A stretch of 64,000 nucleotides of DNA. Source: Kangiella geojedonensis. Lineage in GTDB: Bacteria > Pseudomonadota > Gammaproteobacteria > Enterobacterales > Kangiellaceae. Below the pieces are notes generated by a model. It saw only the letters and a list, made by a program, of their open reading frames with translations, was not told the origin of the DNA and made no database searches. Positions within the stretch are counted from its first letter, which is position 1, and each line of letters starts with the position of its first letter. The translations under genes and the position numbers were made by a program. Below, in pieces: positions 39,951 to 48,783 of this stretch. Location of the stretch: positions 744,001 through 808,000 of the forward strand of contig NZ_CP010975.1 in the NCBI RefSeq assembly GCF_000981765.1, given 5' to 3'.

Positions 39951-41744
39951 TTATGCTGCATTGCCAGCCGTATTAACAGCAGCTTTTAGTGGGTTTTGCA
40001 GTTGGTGATAAATCAAAAAAGGATCGGCCATGGTGTTTTCATTAATGGCGTGCAGGTTGCAGTAGAAGTTGCCTTTCGACCAAATGTGATCTGAATCTAA
40101 TAGGTAATCAATAACCCGTTGGTCTGGCCAAGCTTCAGCTTTTAACTGCAGTAAAAACTCACGATAGATGTGTAAGGCTTCTTCTTCGCTTAATAGGTTA
40201 GTCAGGGTTAAACTGCTGATGGTGTTAAAGCAGGAGTTCACGAATAAGTAATACGTGAATAGGTGAATAACGGTATCGTTTTCGAAAAGGTTGCCACTAT
40301 CGACTGTATCGCTCAGCAGCTCGTCGCCATACAGGCGCTTTGCCAAGGCTGAAAACCCTGTACCCTGACAATCTCTAAAGTAGGTTTTCACAGGCATTAA
40401 CTGAGCATCAAACTCAATCACAATGTTTTGCTGGTGAGCTCCAAACAACAAACCGTATTTTGCTTGGGCTGCAATAATGGGCTTAATGGCTACTCGTAAA
40501 AAGTTGCGTAGAAACGCTTGCGCTAAGTGACTGACATCTGTTTTGGAACGCTCTGCTTGCGCTTTGAGGCGCAGGCTTAGACGGTTGTCGGGTGTGTTTG
40601 GTAAGTCCTGCAATAAACCCGATAGCACTTCCGTTGAGCTTGAGTGCTGATTATAGAAAGGATTTTCTCGCCAAATAATGGCTGTGCTGTCGAGCGCTGT
40701 GCCATTAGAGTCTTTAAGCGCAATGCTGATTGGCTCGCGCATGATGCTGAAGTGTGGTTGCTCCTGTTCCATCTCTTGAGCTTTGTGCGAAGACAAGACT
40801 TTTTCGATGACTTGGCCCCGAATCATTTCTTCCGGCTGTAAGTGACGGATCGAATTGGTCAGCTGTGTGCTTAAAGAGAACTTTAGCATCCATGGTGAGT
40901 TTTCTTGATACAAACTACGCAAAGACGAGGTGGCGCGCCACGCTTGTCCAAATTGTCCAAGGTTTCTAAGCTGCCCTTGCACAAAGTAATGTGCTAGTTC
41001 TGTATTAGCTTGCCAGTGTTTGGCTTGCCAAGGATGGCATGGGATTAGTAAGTGGTTCGTTGGCAACTCACCGGCCAGTTTTTGTAACTCCTGATCGTTA
41101 GCAATAAGTTCTTGGCAGTATTCTTCAATAGGCTTTTTGTTCCCGGCAAAAACGTACAGGATGGCTTTGTCTACAGCGAACCAACAAAGGTTAAAATCAT
41201 TACCGTATTCTGGAACGTAGGTTTCTTCGTCAGCGCGGTCAAAGCCACTTCTTGACTTGGGGCAGGGGTGGATCGAGTGGCCTACCAGTAAACTTTGTTC
41301 GCTCTCGATGAAGTTTAGCTCTTGCTGAAAAAGTTTGTCTAAGTCATTGTGTCGGTAGTCGATAACCTTGTAGATATTTACCTGACTTTCCTTAGAGCGA
41401 GCGATTACTTTCCTTAAATTATCGATATTAGGCATCCCAAGCTTATCATCACTGAACAACTGTGGACGGTTACTGAGTTGCGTTAAAAACTCGTAAAATT
41501 CATACTCTTGAATGTCACCGCTAACCTGATCCACCAAGTATTGCTTAGAGTGAAAATAGCTCCTGCCAAAAGTAGAGTAGGCTATCAGCGGTAAGTAATA
41601 ATATTGATGACTACTAATTTGAGAACAAAAACCTTCGGTATAACCTTTTGATTTAAAATGTCTTTCTGGAAGCTTCACATACTTCCATTGTTCGAACTCA
41701 CGAACTAACGCATTTAAAAAGCAGTTCGCGCCTGAATCAAACAT
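39951..41744 (-). CDS. iucA: NIS siderophore synthetase IucA (aerobactin-type)
   Basis: 597 residues from the ATG at 41744 (GGAAGGA before it); the frame to 41819 runs into the promoter and is rejected. ATP/citrate-site motifs are LVGHSIHPCPKSRSGFDR, LLIPCHPWQAKHWQ, SSLRSLYQENSPWMLKFSL, and LLFGAHQQNIVIEFD. It would attach the first hydroxamate to citrate. First gene of the operon; its promoter overlaps a Fur box. Only four biosynthetic genes are present and there is no diaminobutyrate/diaminopropane gene, which favours an aerobactin-like product over rhizobactin-like ones. Confidence 0.9.
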   Translation of the reverse strand: MFDSGANCFLNALVREFEQWKYVKLPERHFKSKGYTEGFCSQISSHQYYYLPLIAYSTFGRSYFHSKQYLVDQVSGDIQEYEFYEFLTQLSNRPQLFSDDKLGMPNIDNLRKVIARSKESQVNIYKVIDYRHNDLDKLFQQELNFIESEQSLLVGHSIHPCPKSRSGFDRADEETYVPEYGNDFNLCWFAVDKAILYVFAGNKKPIEEYCQELIANDQELQKLAGELPTNHLLIPCHPWQAKHWQANTELAHYFVQGQLRNLGQFGQAWRATSSLRSLYQENSPWMLKFSLSTQLTNSIRHLQPEEMIRGQVIEKVLSSHKAQEMEQEQPHFSIMREPISIALKDSNGTALDSTAIIWRENPFYNQHSSSTEVLSGLLQDLPNTPDNRLSLRLKAQAERSKTDVSHLAQAFLRNFLRVAIKPIIAAQAKYGLLFGAHQQNIVIEFDAQLMPVKTYFRDCQGTGFSALAKRLYGDELLSDTVDSGNLFENDTVIHLFTYYLFVNSCFNTISSLTLTNLLSEEEALHIYREFLLQLKAEAWPDQRVIDYLLDSDHIWSKGNFYCNLHAINENTMADPFLIYHQLQNPLKAAVNTAGNAA

Positions 41745-41784
41745 AATCTTTCCTTCCGATGTTATGGTGCTTATTTTTGGGCAT

Positions 41785-41813
41785 ACAATAGATCGAATGA
41801 GAATCATTATCAA
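41785..41813 (-). promoter_or_regulatory. iucA promoter with Fur box
   Basis: Minus-strand TTGATA (41808-41813), 17 bp, TATTGT (41785-41790). The Fur box at 41793-41811 (GAATGAGAATCATTATC core) matches 15 of 19 consensus positions and covers the spacer. Further Fur-like repeats (AATGATTTATGATAAAT) at about 41825-41841 could extend control to the divergent MFS gene. Confidence 0.8.
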
Positions 41814-41939
41814 TAGCAAATAAGAATGATTTATGATAAATTCCGCTTTAATTTGATATCTGTGGTTGTTTTTGAGAACTGTGACGGAAACGAATCACTC
41901 AAGAGAAAAGTCTCAATCTAATTTAAAGTCAGAAGTGTT

Positions 41940-43163
41940 ATGAAGTGGAATAAACCGAGCTGGTATCTATTACCCATTTTGATGGGGCTTTTTCAAAGTA
42001 GCCTGATCGCTGCAACACCAACCTTTATCAGTACCACCGGTCTGTCGACCGTTGAATGGTCTCTGCTGTTATCGATGCCGACCTTATTATTTTTATTACT
42101 GTCGCCACAATGGGGACGGTGGGCGGATCGCCATGGTGCCAGTTATATGATTCGCTATTCTGCGTTTGGCTTAGGCGCTTCAATTCTAGTATTAACGATA
42201 GTCTGGTGGAGTGGTGTTCATTGGTCATTTGCACCCTGGTTATGGTTTCTCACCATTGGCATAAGTAGAGTGTTGTACGGCATCAGCGCCAGTGGCGTTA
42301 TGCCGTTATGTCAGTCCTTAGCGATAGATACCTCAACAGAAGACGAACACACCATTAAGCCAAAAGAGGATCAGTCATTAAAGCGATTAGGCTTTGTCTC
42401 GGCATCTTTATCAATCGGCAGGCTTTGTGGGCCAGTGGCATTAATTCTAGTGGCTTCACAGTTTCATTGGTTACTAGGCTTTTATGGTTTACTGGCAATT
42501 CCATTGGTGTGGGCTGTATTGAAATACAGTCAAACAGCACCTAGGGTACCCAAAAAAGAAGTTAGTGTGAGTCATACAAGCTTTGTAGCGATAAAAGAGC
42601 TGTGGTTATTCTTTGCATTGGCATTTTGCATTACTTTACTGGTGGGGTATTTGCAGTTTGTTCTTGGGCCGCTTTATCTGGATTGGCTTAAGGATGCCGA
42701 TGCGGCGACTTTTATGATGAGCATTACTATGACACTTGTCGCGACGACTGCTTTGTTGTGTCAGTTATTGCTAGTTAAGCGACTGAACTGGCGCTCCCCT
42801 AAAGTGTTGTTACTTCTGTCGTCGTTACTGATTCTCGCCACTTTGGCATTAAGCCTGACTCAGTCACCGGTAGGGGTTGTTCTGGCGATGGTGCCGATTG
42901 CGATGGCCATTGCATTGATAACACCGATTTATAGCCGCTTTGCCATGTCTTTATCGACAGCTTCAAAGGGGCAGATTAGTGGCAAGTTAGCGGTGGCACA
43001 TACCGCGGGTTACCCGCTTGGGAGCTTATTGGCTGGACTCAGTTACGGCCAATTCTCGCTGTGGTGGTTACCGATGAGCGTTATGGCCGTCATAATTTTT
43101 GGATTGTGTGCTGCGGTGGTTAGAATGGCTGCGTCACATACTCAAGAAGCGTTCGCTTCGTAA
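41940..43163 (+). CDS. MFS transporter, probable siderophore exporter
   Basis: 407 residues with 12 helices and the MFS loop RWADRHGASYM between helices 2 and 3. It is divergent from iucA with the Fur box between them, the usual position for the exporter of the siderophore. Direct evidence of the substrate is absent. The membrane helices pack from the first residues (PSWYLLPILMGLFQSSLIAA). Confidence 0.82.
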   Translation: MKWNKPSWYLLPILMGLFQSSLIAATPTFISTTGLSTVEWSLLLSMPTLLFLLLSPQWGRWADRHGASYMIRYSAFGLGASILVLTIVWWSGVHWSFAPWLWFLTIGISRVLYGISASGVMPLCQSLAIDTSTEDEHTIKPKEDQSLKRLGFVSASLSIGRLCGPVALILVASQFHWLLGFYGLLAIPLVWAVLKYSQTAPRVPKKEVSVSHTSFVAIKELWLFFALAFCITLLVGYLQFVLGPLYLDWLKDADAATFMMSITMTLVATTALLCQLLLVKRLNWRSPKVLLLLSSLLILATLALSLTQSPVGVVLAMVPIAMAIALITPIYSRFAMSLSTASKGQISGKLAVAHTAGYPLGSLLAGLSYGQFSLWWLPMSVMAVIIFGLCAAVVRMAASHTQEAFAS

Positions 43164-43214
43164 TACGATAAGTAATTTAAAACGATAATAACAAAACAAA
43201 TACGAGACCTGTTT

Positions 43215-43466
43215 ATGTTAAGAACCTTGAACACAACTTTAATGGCGTTTCTACTGGCGATAGCACTGTGCATGATTATGGTGCTTTTTTTGCCCGTCAG
43301 CTTACATAATCGATTGTTGCTAACGGTGGTCTTTGTGGCGCCAATTTGGCTAGGAATAGCGGTATGGGTAACGCAGAAGAACAACATGAAACGTGTACTG
43401 GTTTATCAGTTAATCACGTTATTGGCTTTAAGCGGTTTGATCATGGTGGGTTTGTATTATGGATAA
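43215..43466 (+). CDS. Small three-helix membrane protein (DUF3649-like)
   Basis: 83 residues with three hydrophobic helices (TLMAFLLAIALCMIMVLFLP; LLLTVVFVAPIWLGIAVWV; YQLITLLALSGLIMVGLYYG). It overlaps the PepSY gene start by 8 bp. Small membrane proteins of this size precede PepSY-TM genes in many iron-regulated loci, and DUF3649 is the closest match I recall; the assignment is tentative. Confidence 0.65.
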   Translation: MLRTLNTTLMAFLLAIALCMIMVLFLPVSLHNRLLLTVVFVAPIWLGIAVWVTQKNNMKRVLVYQLITLLALSGLIMVGLYYG

Positions 43467-45015
43467 CAAGAATAACAAAAAAGATAACAAGCAAAGACAG
43501 GCTGGTATCAATACCAAAAGCTTTACCAAAGTCCACCGCAAAGTCGGCGTCTTCTTTATGCCTTTGCTATTAGTCATTGTGATTACTGGCGCTTGGTCAT
43601 TATTCCGAGCTGAGTTGTTGCAGTGGCAGTTTCCACACTTTGAACTCGGGCAGACGAGTTTTGAGGCTAGCTCAGCTGAGAGTGGCGTGGATAACGGTTT
43701 AGAAAGTAAAAGCAGTCAGCGAAAAAGCTTACAGGAACTGGTGGATATCGCGCGCAATGAACACGGCTTTAAGTATTCGGATTTTAGTATCCACGACAAG
43801 CAGCGCTACGGCGATTTCGTACTGTTTTTTAACAAAACCGATGGCGTTGAAAACATGTTGTTTATGGATCCTGCCTCGGGCGAGGCGCTGGATGCAAGTC
43901 AAGCGAGTTTCAGTGAAACCGTGTATGACTTACATCTAAAACTGCTATTGCCGAGCTCCATTGGCAAGTACCTCGTGGGGTTAATGGGGTTATTACTGAT
44001 GTATTTGGTTTTTACGGGATTCCTCGCGCACAAAAACATTGGTAAGAATTTTTATCAGTTAAGATTGCACAAAGGTCGTCAAATTTTTGCAACGGACTTA
44101 CATAAATTGCTCGGCAACTGGAGCTTGGTTTTTAGTGGGCTCATGTCGATTACTGGTGCTCTGCTAGGGCTATTCTCGATTGTACTCTTGGTATTAGCGT
44201 TGGCGGCTTATGGTGGCGACGTCAAAGCCTTATTTGCCGACTTTTTAGGAACCCAGCCGAAACCTGTCGGTGGTGTCGCTGACTTTATATCCTTAGATTC
44301 GCTGTATCAATTGGCGCAACAACAGTGGGAAGGTTATAAAATTAGCACCATCGAAATTCATAACTATGCCGATCCTGCGATGCGCGTGACTTTTGAAGGC
44401 GAATTAATGAATGGCTTTTTGACTCAGCAACACGTGACTTACGATGCGATTAATGGCGGTATTACCTTCGTCACTGATTTTACCGATAAAGGCGTTGGCG
44501 GTTACATGTACAGCGCCTTACCGAGCTTACATTTCGCCAGTTTTGGTGGCACTTGGCTTAAACTGATTTATTGGTTCCTAACCTTAGCGCTACTGCTTGT
44601 GATGGTTACAGGAATTACAATTAAATCACTACGGCTACGCGACAAAGGTTTCTCCACAAGCGATCTGATCGTGACCCAATTAAGCCAAGCGGTGATTTTA
44701 GCGGCTTCAATTGCCGTGGTTTTTGGTGTTATTTTTACGGGGCTAATGAACCCTGGTGACTATACAACCCTAGGCATTATCACATTAGCCGCGGTGACCT
44801 ATACCGTCGCCAGTAACAGGTTTCAGTGGTTGAGCAGTGTTTCTTTAGCGGGCTGGATTTTAGTAATCGCTGGAGTTGTTGTGGTATTTAAAGGCGAAGT
44901 ATTATTAATGGTTTTATGCTTAACGTTAGGACTGACTTGGTTATTCAGTCAAAAGGTTGGAAGCATGGTTAATAAGGCTAAACCTAGTTCAAATCAACAA
45001 GGCTCTACTCAATAA
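43459..45015 (+). CDS. PepSY-TM membrane protein, possible ferric-siderophore reductase
   Basis: 518 residues with four or more helices: KVHRKVGVFFMPLLLVIVITGAWSLF, LVGLMGLLLMYLVFTGFLAH, DLHKLLGNWSLVFSGLMSITGALLGL and three C-terminal helices. PepSY-like periplasmic domains lie between them. Family members near siderophore genes include FpvG, needed for ferric pyoverdine reduction in Pseudomonas. A similar role for ferric aerobactin is inference from context and fold. Confidence 0.78.
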   Translation: MDNKNNKKDNKQRQAGINTKSFTKVHRKVGVFFMPLLLVIVITGAWSLFRAELLQWQFPHFELGQTSFEASSAESGVDNGLESKSSQRKSLQELVDIARNEHGFKYSDFSIHDKQRYGDFVLFFNKTDGVENMLFMDPASGEALDASQASFSETVYDLHLKLLLPSSIGKYLVGLMGLLLMYLVFTGFLAHKNIGKNFYQLRLHKGRQIFATDLHKLLGNWSLVFSGLMSITGALLGLFSIVLLVLALAAYGGDVKALFADFLGTQPKPVGGVADFISLDSLYQLAQQQWEGYKISTIEIHNYADPAMRVTFEGELMNGFLTQQHVTYDAINGGITFVTDFTDKGVGGYMYSALPSLHFASFGGTWLKLIYWFLTLALLLVMVTGITIKSLRLRDKGFSTSDLIVTQLSQAVILAASIAVVFGVIFTGLMNPGDYTTLGIITLAAVTYTVASNRFQWLSSVSLAGWILVIAGVVVVFKGEVLLMVLCLTLGLTWLFSQKVGSMVNKAKPSSNQQGSTQ

Positions 45016-45100
45016 CCAATAAAGCTTAGCAACTTGTTCAGTATGCACTGGCAGCAAGATGCGTTACCATTAAAGGAACTCACGCAGTCAGAGAGTGTGT

Positions 45101-45799
45101 ATGCCAAACTTCGACGTTTTAGGTCATCGTGGCGCTATGGGCTTAGAGCCTGAGAATACGCTTCGGTCATTCAAAAAAGCCCTGAGTTTGGGGGTAGATG
45201 GTCTTGAGTTTGATGTGCAGAACATTCATGGCGAGCTATTAGTCTTTCATGATGAATCTCTTGAGCGCACCACTAACGGTGAAGGTAAGCTGCTCAATCA
45301 TTCTGTCGAAGCATTACGAAAGCTTGATGCAGGGAAGGGTGAGCAGATTCCGACTTTGGCAGAAGTCGTTGAATTAATCGGCAATCAGGCTTTTATCAAT
45401 ATCGAGCTTAAAGGCTTTGATACTGCCAGCTTGGTTATGAAGCTGGTGCGTATGTTGGATAGGAAGCGGTTTAAGAAAGAGCAGTTTATTATCTCGTCTT
45501 ACTTATTTTCAGAGCTTTCCTTGGTGCACGAACTGGACCCAGAGATTCGACTTGGTGTGATCGCGGATGAATACCCGACTATTGCACAGGAGTTCGCCGA
45601 TGAGATCGATGCTTACAGTTTTCATCCAAGCTATTCCATTCTCAATCAGTCACTAGTTGATGACGCGCACAATAATGGCATGAAGGTATATGTTCATACG
45701 GTGAATGATTTAGACAAGATCAATCACTCTAGAACTCTTGGAGTAGATGGCGTATTTACCGATTACCCTGATCGCGTGATTGATTATATTCGTAGCTGA
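45101..45799 (+). CDS. Glycerophosphodiester phosphodiesterase
   Basis: 232 residues from the ATG at 45101; a GTG at 45095 is less likely. GDPD motifs are LGHRGAMGLEPENTL, DGLEFDVQNIHGELLVFHDESLERTTNGEG and DGVFTDYPDRVIDYI. There is no signal peptide, so it is the cytoplasmic UgpQ-like form that cleaves glycerophosphodiesters to glycerol-3-phosphate. No ugp transporter genes are near. Confidence 0.9.
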   Translation: MPNFDVLGHRGAMGLEPENTLRSFKKALSLGVDGLEFDVQNIHGELLVFHDESLERTTNGEGKLLNHSVEALRKLDAGKGEQIPTLAEVVELIGNQAFINIELKGFDTASLVMKLVRMLDRKRFKKEQFIISSYLFSELSLVHELDPEIRLGVIADEYPTIAQEFADEIDAYSFHPSYSILNQSLVDDAHNNGMKVYVHTVNDLDKINHSRTLGVDGVFTDYPDRVIDYIRS

Positions 45800-45819
45800 C
45801 AATCCTAAATTAAGAGACT

Positions 45820-45846
45820 AAAAAAGGCGCTAAAAAGCGCCTTTAA
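45820..45846. terminator. Bidirectional terminator between GDPD gene and bfr
   Basis: AAAGGCGC pairs with GCGCCTTT around TAAAAA. The longer T-run is on the minus strand, where it ends the bfr transcript. Confidence 0.85.
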
Positions 45847-45868
45847 AATAGAATCTTGAATGAAGAAC

Positions 45869-46348
45869 TTAATTGCCGTTTTTCTTCATCTTCTCAGCTT
45901 GGTAATTCTGAAGACCAATACGCTCAATGAGGTTGAGCTGTGTTTCTAACCAATCAACGTGCTCTTCTTCGCTTTCCAAGATCTCTTGCAGCAAGTCGCG
46001 ACTCACAAAGTCTCGGACTTTTTCACAGTATTCGATGCCGTCTTTTAGATCAGGAATTGCGTCCATTTCTAACGCTAAATCACATTCGAGCATTTCTTGC
46101 GTGTTTTCGCCGATGCGTAAACGACCAAGATCTTGTAGGTTTGGTAAGCCCTCTAAGAAAAGAATACGCTCAATTAACCAATCGGCGTGCTTCATTTCAT
46201 CGATTGACTCTTCGTACTCGTGATCCGCCAGCTCTTTCAAGCCCCAGTCTTTATACATGCGGGCGTGTAAGAAGTACTGGTTAATCGCAACTAACTCATT
46301 ACCTAGCGCGGTATTTAAGATTTCAATAACTTTTGCGTCGCCTTTCAT
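45869..46348 (-). CDS. bfr: Bacterioferritin Bfr
   Basis: 159 residues from the ATG at 46348 (TTGGAGAAAGCC before it); the frame to 46438 is not supported. All ferroxidase ligands are in place by count: Glu18, Glu51, His54, Glu94, Glu127, His130. Met52, the heme ligand, is also present, so it is the heme-binding ferroxidase type. It stores iron in a 24-mer. bfd lies 250 bp upstream on the same strand, ending in its own terminator. Confidence 0.96.
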   Translation of the reverse strand: MKGDAKVIEILNTALGNELVAINQYFLHARMYKDWGLKELADHEYEESIDEMKHADWLIERILFLEGLPNLQDLGRLRIGENTQEMLECDLALEMDAIPDLKDGIEYCEKVRDFVSRDLLQEILESEEEHVDWLETQLNLIERIGLQNYQAEKMKKNGN

Positions 46349-46587
46349 GGCTTTCTCCAATTCATTAACTATCCTTTCATTGTAGGAAGGCGGACAGCGA
46401 TTATCAAGAAGAAAGTTAGTTAAGTGATTGAAATACAATGAAAATTAGAACCGTTATCAATTAGTAAAGATTCTTGTTTGATGATGTTTCTCAGTCAGGA
46501 ATTAGGAGAGATTGGAGTTATTACAGGGTAGAAAATAGGGTAGAGGTAACTACTAAGAAATTAAATAATAAATGTAAGCGATACAAA

Positions 46588-46611
46588 AAAGCCGCTGATT
46601 TAAGCGGCTTG
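46588..46611 (-). terminator. bfd terminator overlapping its last codons
   Basis: AAGCCGCT (46589-46596) pairs with AGCGGCTT (46603-46610). On the minus strand a T-run follows. The first arm lies in the last codons of bfd. Confidence 0.85.
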
Positions 46612-46815
46612 GATAGCGATTCTGCCAGAGTCGGCGTTAAGTCGCATATCTATTTCAGCACGTGTGCTGCGTAAGATCTGCTTGGCATCACGGGCACATT
46701 TACCGCATTGAGTCGCCACGCCCATCTTGTTCAGGCAACGCATAGAGCATGCGCCTTCACAGGCTGCTTGTTTAATCTGCTTGTCTGTTACTGCTTTACA
46801 AAGGCAAACGTACAT
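46600..46815 (-). CDS. bfd: Bacterioferritin-associated ferredoxin Bfd
   Basis: 71 residues. The [2Fe-2S] cysteines are in MYVCLCKAV (Cys4, Cys6) and GVATQCGKCARDAKQ. Bfd docks on bacterioferritin and delivers electrons to release stored iron. A Fur-like box and promoter lie just upstream, consistent with expression under iron starvation. Confidence 0.93.
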   Translation of the reverse strand: MYVCLCKAVTDKQIKQAACEGACSMRCLNKMGVATQCGKCARDAKQILRSTRAEIDMRLNADSGRIAIQAA

Positions 46816-46860
46816 AGACTGGAACCATTAAAATAGATGTTACTTAACTGTCTAAATGAA

Positions 46861-46889
46861 ATTTTCTTACAAATGAGAATGATTGTCAA
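46861..46889 (-). promoter_or_regulatory. bfd promoter and Fur box
   Basis: Minus-strand TTGACA (46884-46889), 17 bp, GAAAAT (46861-46866). ACAAATGAGAATGATTGTC (46869-46887) matches 13 of 19 Fur consensus positions. Confidence 0.65.
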
Positions 46890-46974
46890 TAATTTTAGTA
46901 TTGTTATTTGATGCTAGTTGTTATTCGCAAGCAGGGACATTTAAATTTCAATAAGTTAGAAGGTGGGCGTCCAT

Positions 46975-46998
46975 AAAAAAGGCCACTATAGTGGCCAA
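46975..46998 (-). terminator. Terminator of the WrbA-like gene
   Basis: GGCCAC-TATA-GTGGCC (46981-46996), followed on the minus strand by a six-T run. Confidence 0.88.
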
Positions 46999-47045
46999 GG
47001 GGAACGCTCATAGGAGTAGAGCAAGGGGTAAAAAACTGTCATAGA

Positions 47046-47609
47046 TTATTTAAAGCGAGCGGCTATCTTCGCCACACGACGACCTAGCTCCTTTGCAGTT
47101 TCTTTGTCGGAATTTGGAGGCGTCTCTTCAGCGCCTTGATCCGTATTGCTTTGCGCCATAGCGCCTAGATAGCTGCCAATACGGTTCAGATCTTGTGGTG
47201 AGGCAGTGCTGCTATTGTTACCAGGCATTAAGCCTAAGCTAACCCAAAGCATGCTATGTTGGGCAGCGAAGACCGACATTTGAATCAGCGTATTCAACTT
47301 ATCGCCACTCTGTGAGCCAGAGTTGGTAAAGCCTGCGGCAAGCTTATCTTTCCAGCCTTGCTCCGCCCAGACCTTGGACGACTTATCCATAAACCCTTTA
47401 AAGTCAGCGCTCACGCTACCCATATAAGTCGGGCTACCGAAAATGATGGCACTAGCTTCTGCCAGATCATCCCAGTGATTATCGATATCGTCCACCGAGA
47501 TGAGGTGAACCTTCGCATTCGACTCTTCTACGCCTTGCGCTACCGCTTCGGCGATGACTTTAGTGTGGCCGTAACCACTGTGGTAAACCACGGCAATTGA
47601 GTTGCTCAT
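47046..47609 (-). CDS. WrbA-like flavodoxin-fold NAD(P)H:quinone oxidoreductase
   Basis: 187 residues from the ATG at 47609 (AGAGGAT before it). The FMN phosphate loop is VVYHSGYGHTKVIAE. GSPTYMGSVSADFKGFMDKSSKVW and AAGFTNSGSQSGDK are shared with WrbA/KefF-type flavoproteins. It would reduce quinones by two electrons. It is divergent from a LysR gene 106 bp away, which is probably its regulator. Confidence 0.85.
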   Translation of the reverse strand: MSNSIAVVYHSGYGHTKVIAEAVAQGVEESNAKVHLISVDDIDNHWDDLAEASAIIFGSPTYMGSVSADFKGFMDKSSKVWAEQGWKDKLAAGFTNSGSQSGDKLNTLIQMSVFAAQHSMLWVSLGLMPGNNSSTASPQDLNRIGSYLGAMAQSNTDQGAEETPPNSDKETAKELGRRVAKIAARFK

Positions 47610-47715
47610 AACAATATCCTCTTTTATTAGCGCCAAACACGCTAAAAATTCACTTGATGGGGCTAATGTATCGGGTTTATAGTTATGCATGAAATGAATT
47701 TAATGGATAGCTATT

Positions 47716-48648
47716 ATGCAAATAGAGAATTTTAGGAACATGGATCTTAACCTGTTACTGCTGCTCGATGTGATTTTAGAAGAAAAGCACATCTCCAATG
47801 CGGCAGTGCGTTTAAACATGAGCCAACCGGCAGTGAGTCGCTCGTTGCAGCGACTTAGGGACATGATCGACGATCCTTTATTGGTGCGCGTAGGCAGTGG
47901 CTATCAATTAACCGAAAGAGCCTTGCAGATCCAACCGAGGCTCAAAAGTTGGCTCGCCGACTTTATATGCCTGATGCAGCCTGAAGAGTTTGTGCCAGAG
48001 CTGGCCAAGGGCGAACTGACCATTATGTCGATGGATTCCGAGGTGAGCTTGTTTCTGCCTAATCTATGGCAAGACCTACAACAAGAAGCGCCCAACGTCA
48101 CCATGCGCTCGATTGGTTATCGTCCCGACTCCGTCACCTTGCTGGAAGAAGGGGAAATCGACTTTCTTATCGGTGATGAAAATAAATCCCTCGAAAGCAC
48201 CAAATACCATAATTATCACCTGGTGCGTCACGACTTCGTCATGGTGATGGCTAAAAGCCACCCCCTGAGTAACGAAGCCATTAACCTGAAAACCTACGCC
48301 GAACAGCGCCATGGCCTCGTGACCGTGACTGGTAAAGGGCAGGGCATTATTGATAAGTTGCTATCGAAAGAAGGCTTAACTCGAAACGTGGCCTTATTTG
48401 TACCAACCTTCCATCTCGCGCTCGATATCTGTAGTCGCACTGACTTAATCTTCGCCATGCCACGACTGGTCGCCGAAAAAGACGCCGAACGATATGGCCT
48501 CGTGATTAAAGAACTGCCCTTGAAAATGCCGCTATTAGACATATATCTGTATTGGCATGAGCGCCAACACCAAACGGCGCTTCATCGATGGTTTAGACGC
48601 CTCATGCGTGATAGCGTAAGGCGCACAAAAGAAGCCATAACTGCCTAA
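47716..48648 (+). CDS. LysR-family transcriptional regulator
   Basis: 310 residues. The N-terminal winged helix reads MDLNLLLLLDVILEEKHISNAAVRLNMSQPAVSRSLQRLRD, and a type 2 periplasmic-binding-like effector domain follows. It is divergent from the WrbA-like gene and upstream of a peroxiredoxin gene, so redox or quinone signals are plausible. The effector is unknown. Confidence 0.9.
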   Translation: MQIENFRNMDLNLLLLLDVILEEKHISNAAVRLNMSQPAVSRSLQRLRDMIDDPLLVRVGSGYQLTERALQIQPRLKSWLADFICLMQPEEFVPELAKGELTIMSMDSEVSLFLPNLWQDLQQEAPNVTMRSIGYRPDSVTLLEEGEIDFLIGDENKSLESTKYHNYHLVRHDFVMVMAKSHPLSNEAINLKTYAEQRHGLVTVTGKGQGIIDKLLSKEGLTRNVALFVPTFHLALDICSRTDLIFAMPRLVAEKDAERYGLVIKELPLKMPLLDIYLYWHERQHQTALHRWFRRLMRDSVRRTKEAITA

Positions 48649-48671
48649 TAAATAAGCACATTAGGCATTCT

Positions 48672-48685
48672 CTATAACGTTATAG
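48672..48685. promoter_or_regulatory. Palindrome between LysR gene and peroxiredoxin gene
   Basis: CTATAACGTTATAG is a perfect 14-bp palindrome about 50 bp upstream of the peroxiredoxin -10 box. It may be an operator. Confidence 0.35.
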
Positions 48686-48711
48686 CTAAAATTAATCTTT
48701 TGTGAAAAGGC

Positions 48712-48741
48712 TTAAGACATCGCCGGACAAAAGCGTATAAT
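48712..48741 (+). promoter_or_regulatory. Peroxiredoxin gene promoter
   Basis: TTAAGA (48712-48717), 18 bp, TATAAT (48736-48741). Confidence 0.55.
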
Positions 48742-48783
48742 ACGTTCACAAATTTAAACATTCATAAACTCTTGGAGGAAATA

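Noticed and set aside
41744-41819. Extended N-terminus of IucA
   Set aside because: The stretch contains the iucA promoter and Fur box. The ATG at 41744 has a good ribosome site.
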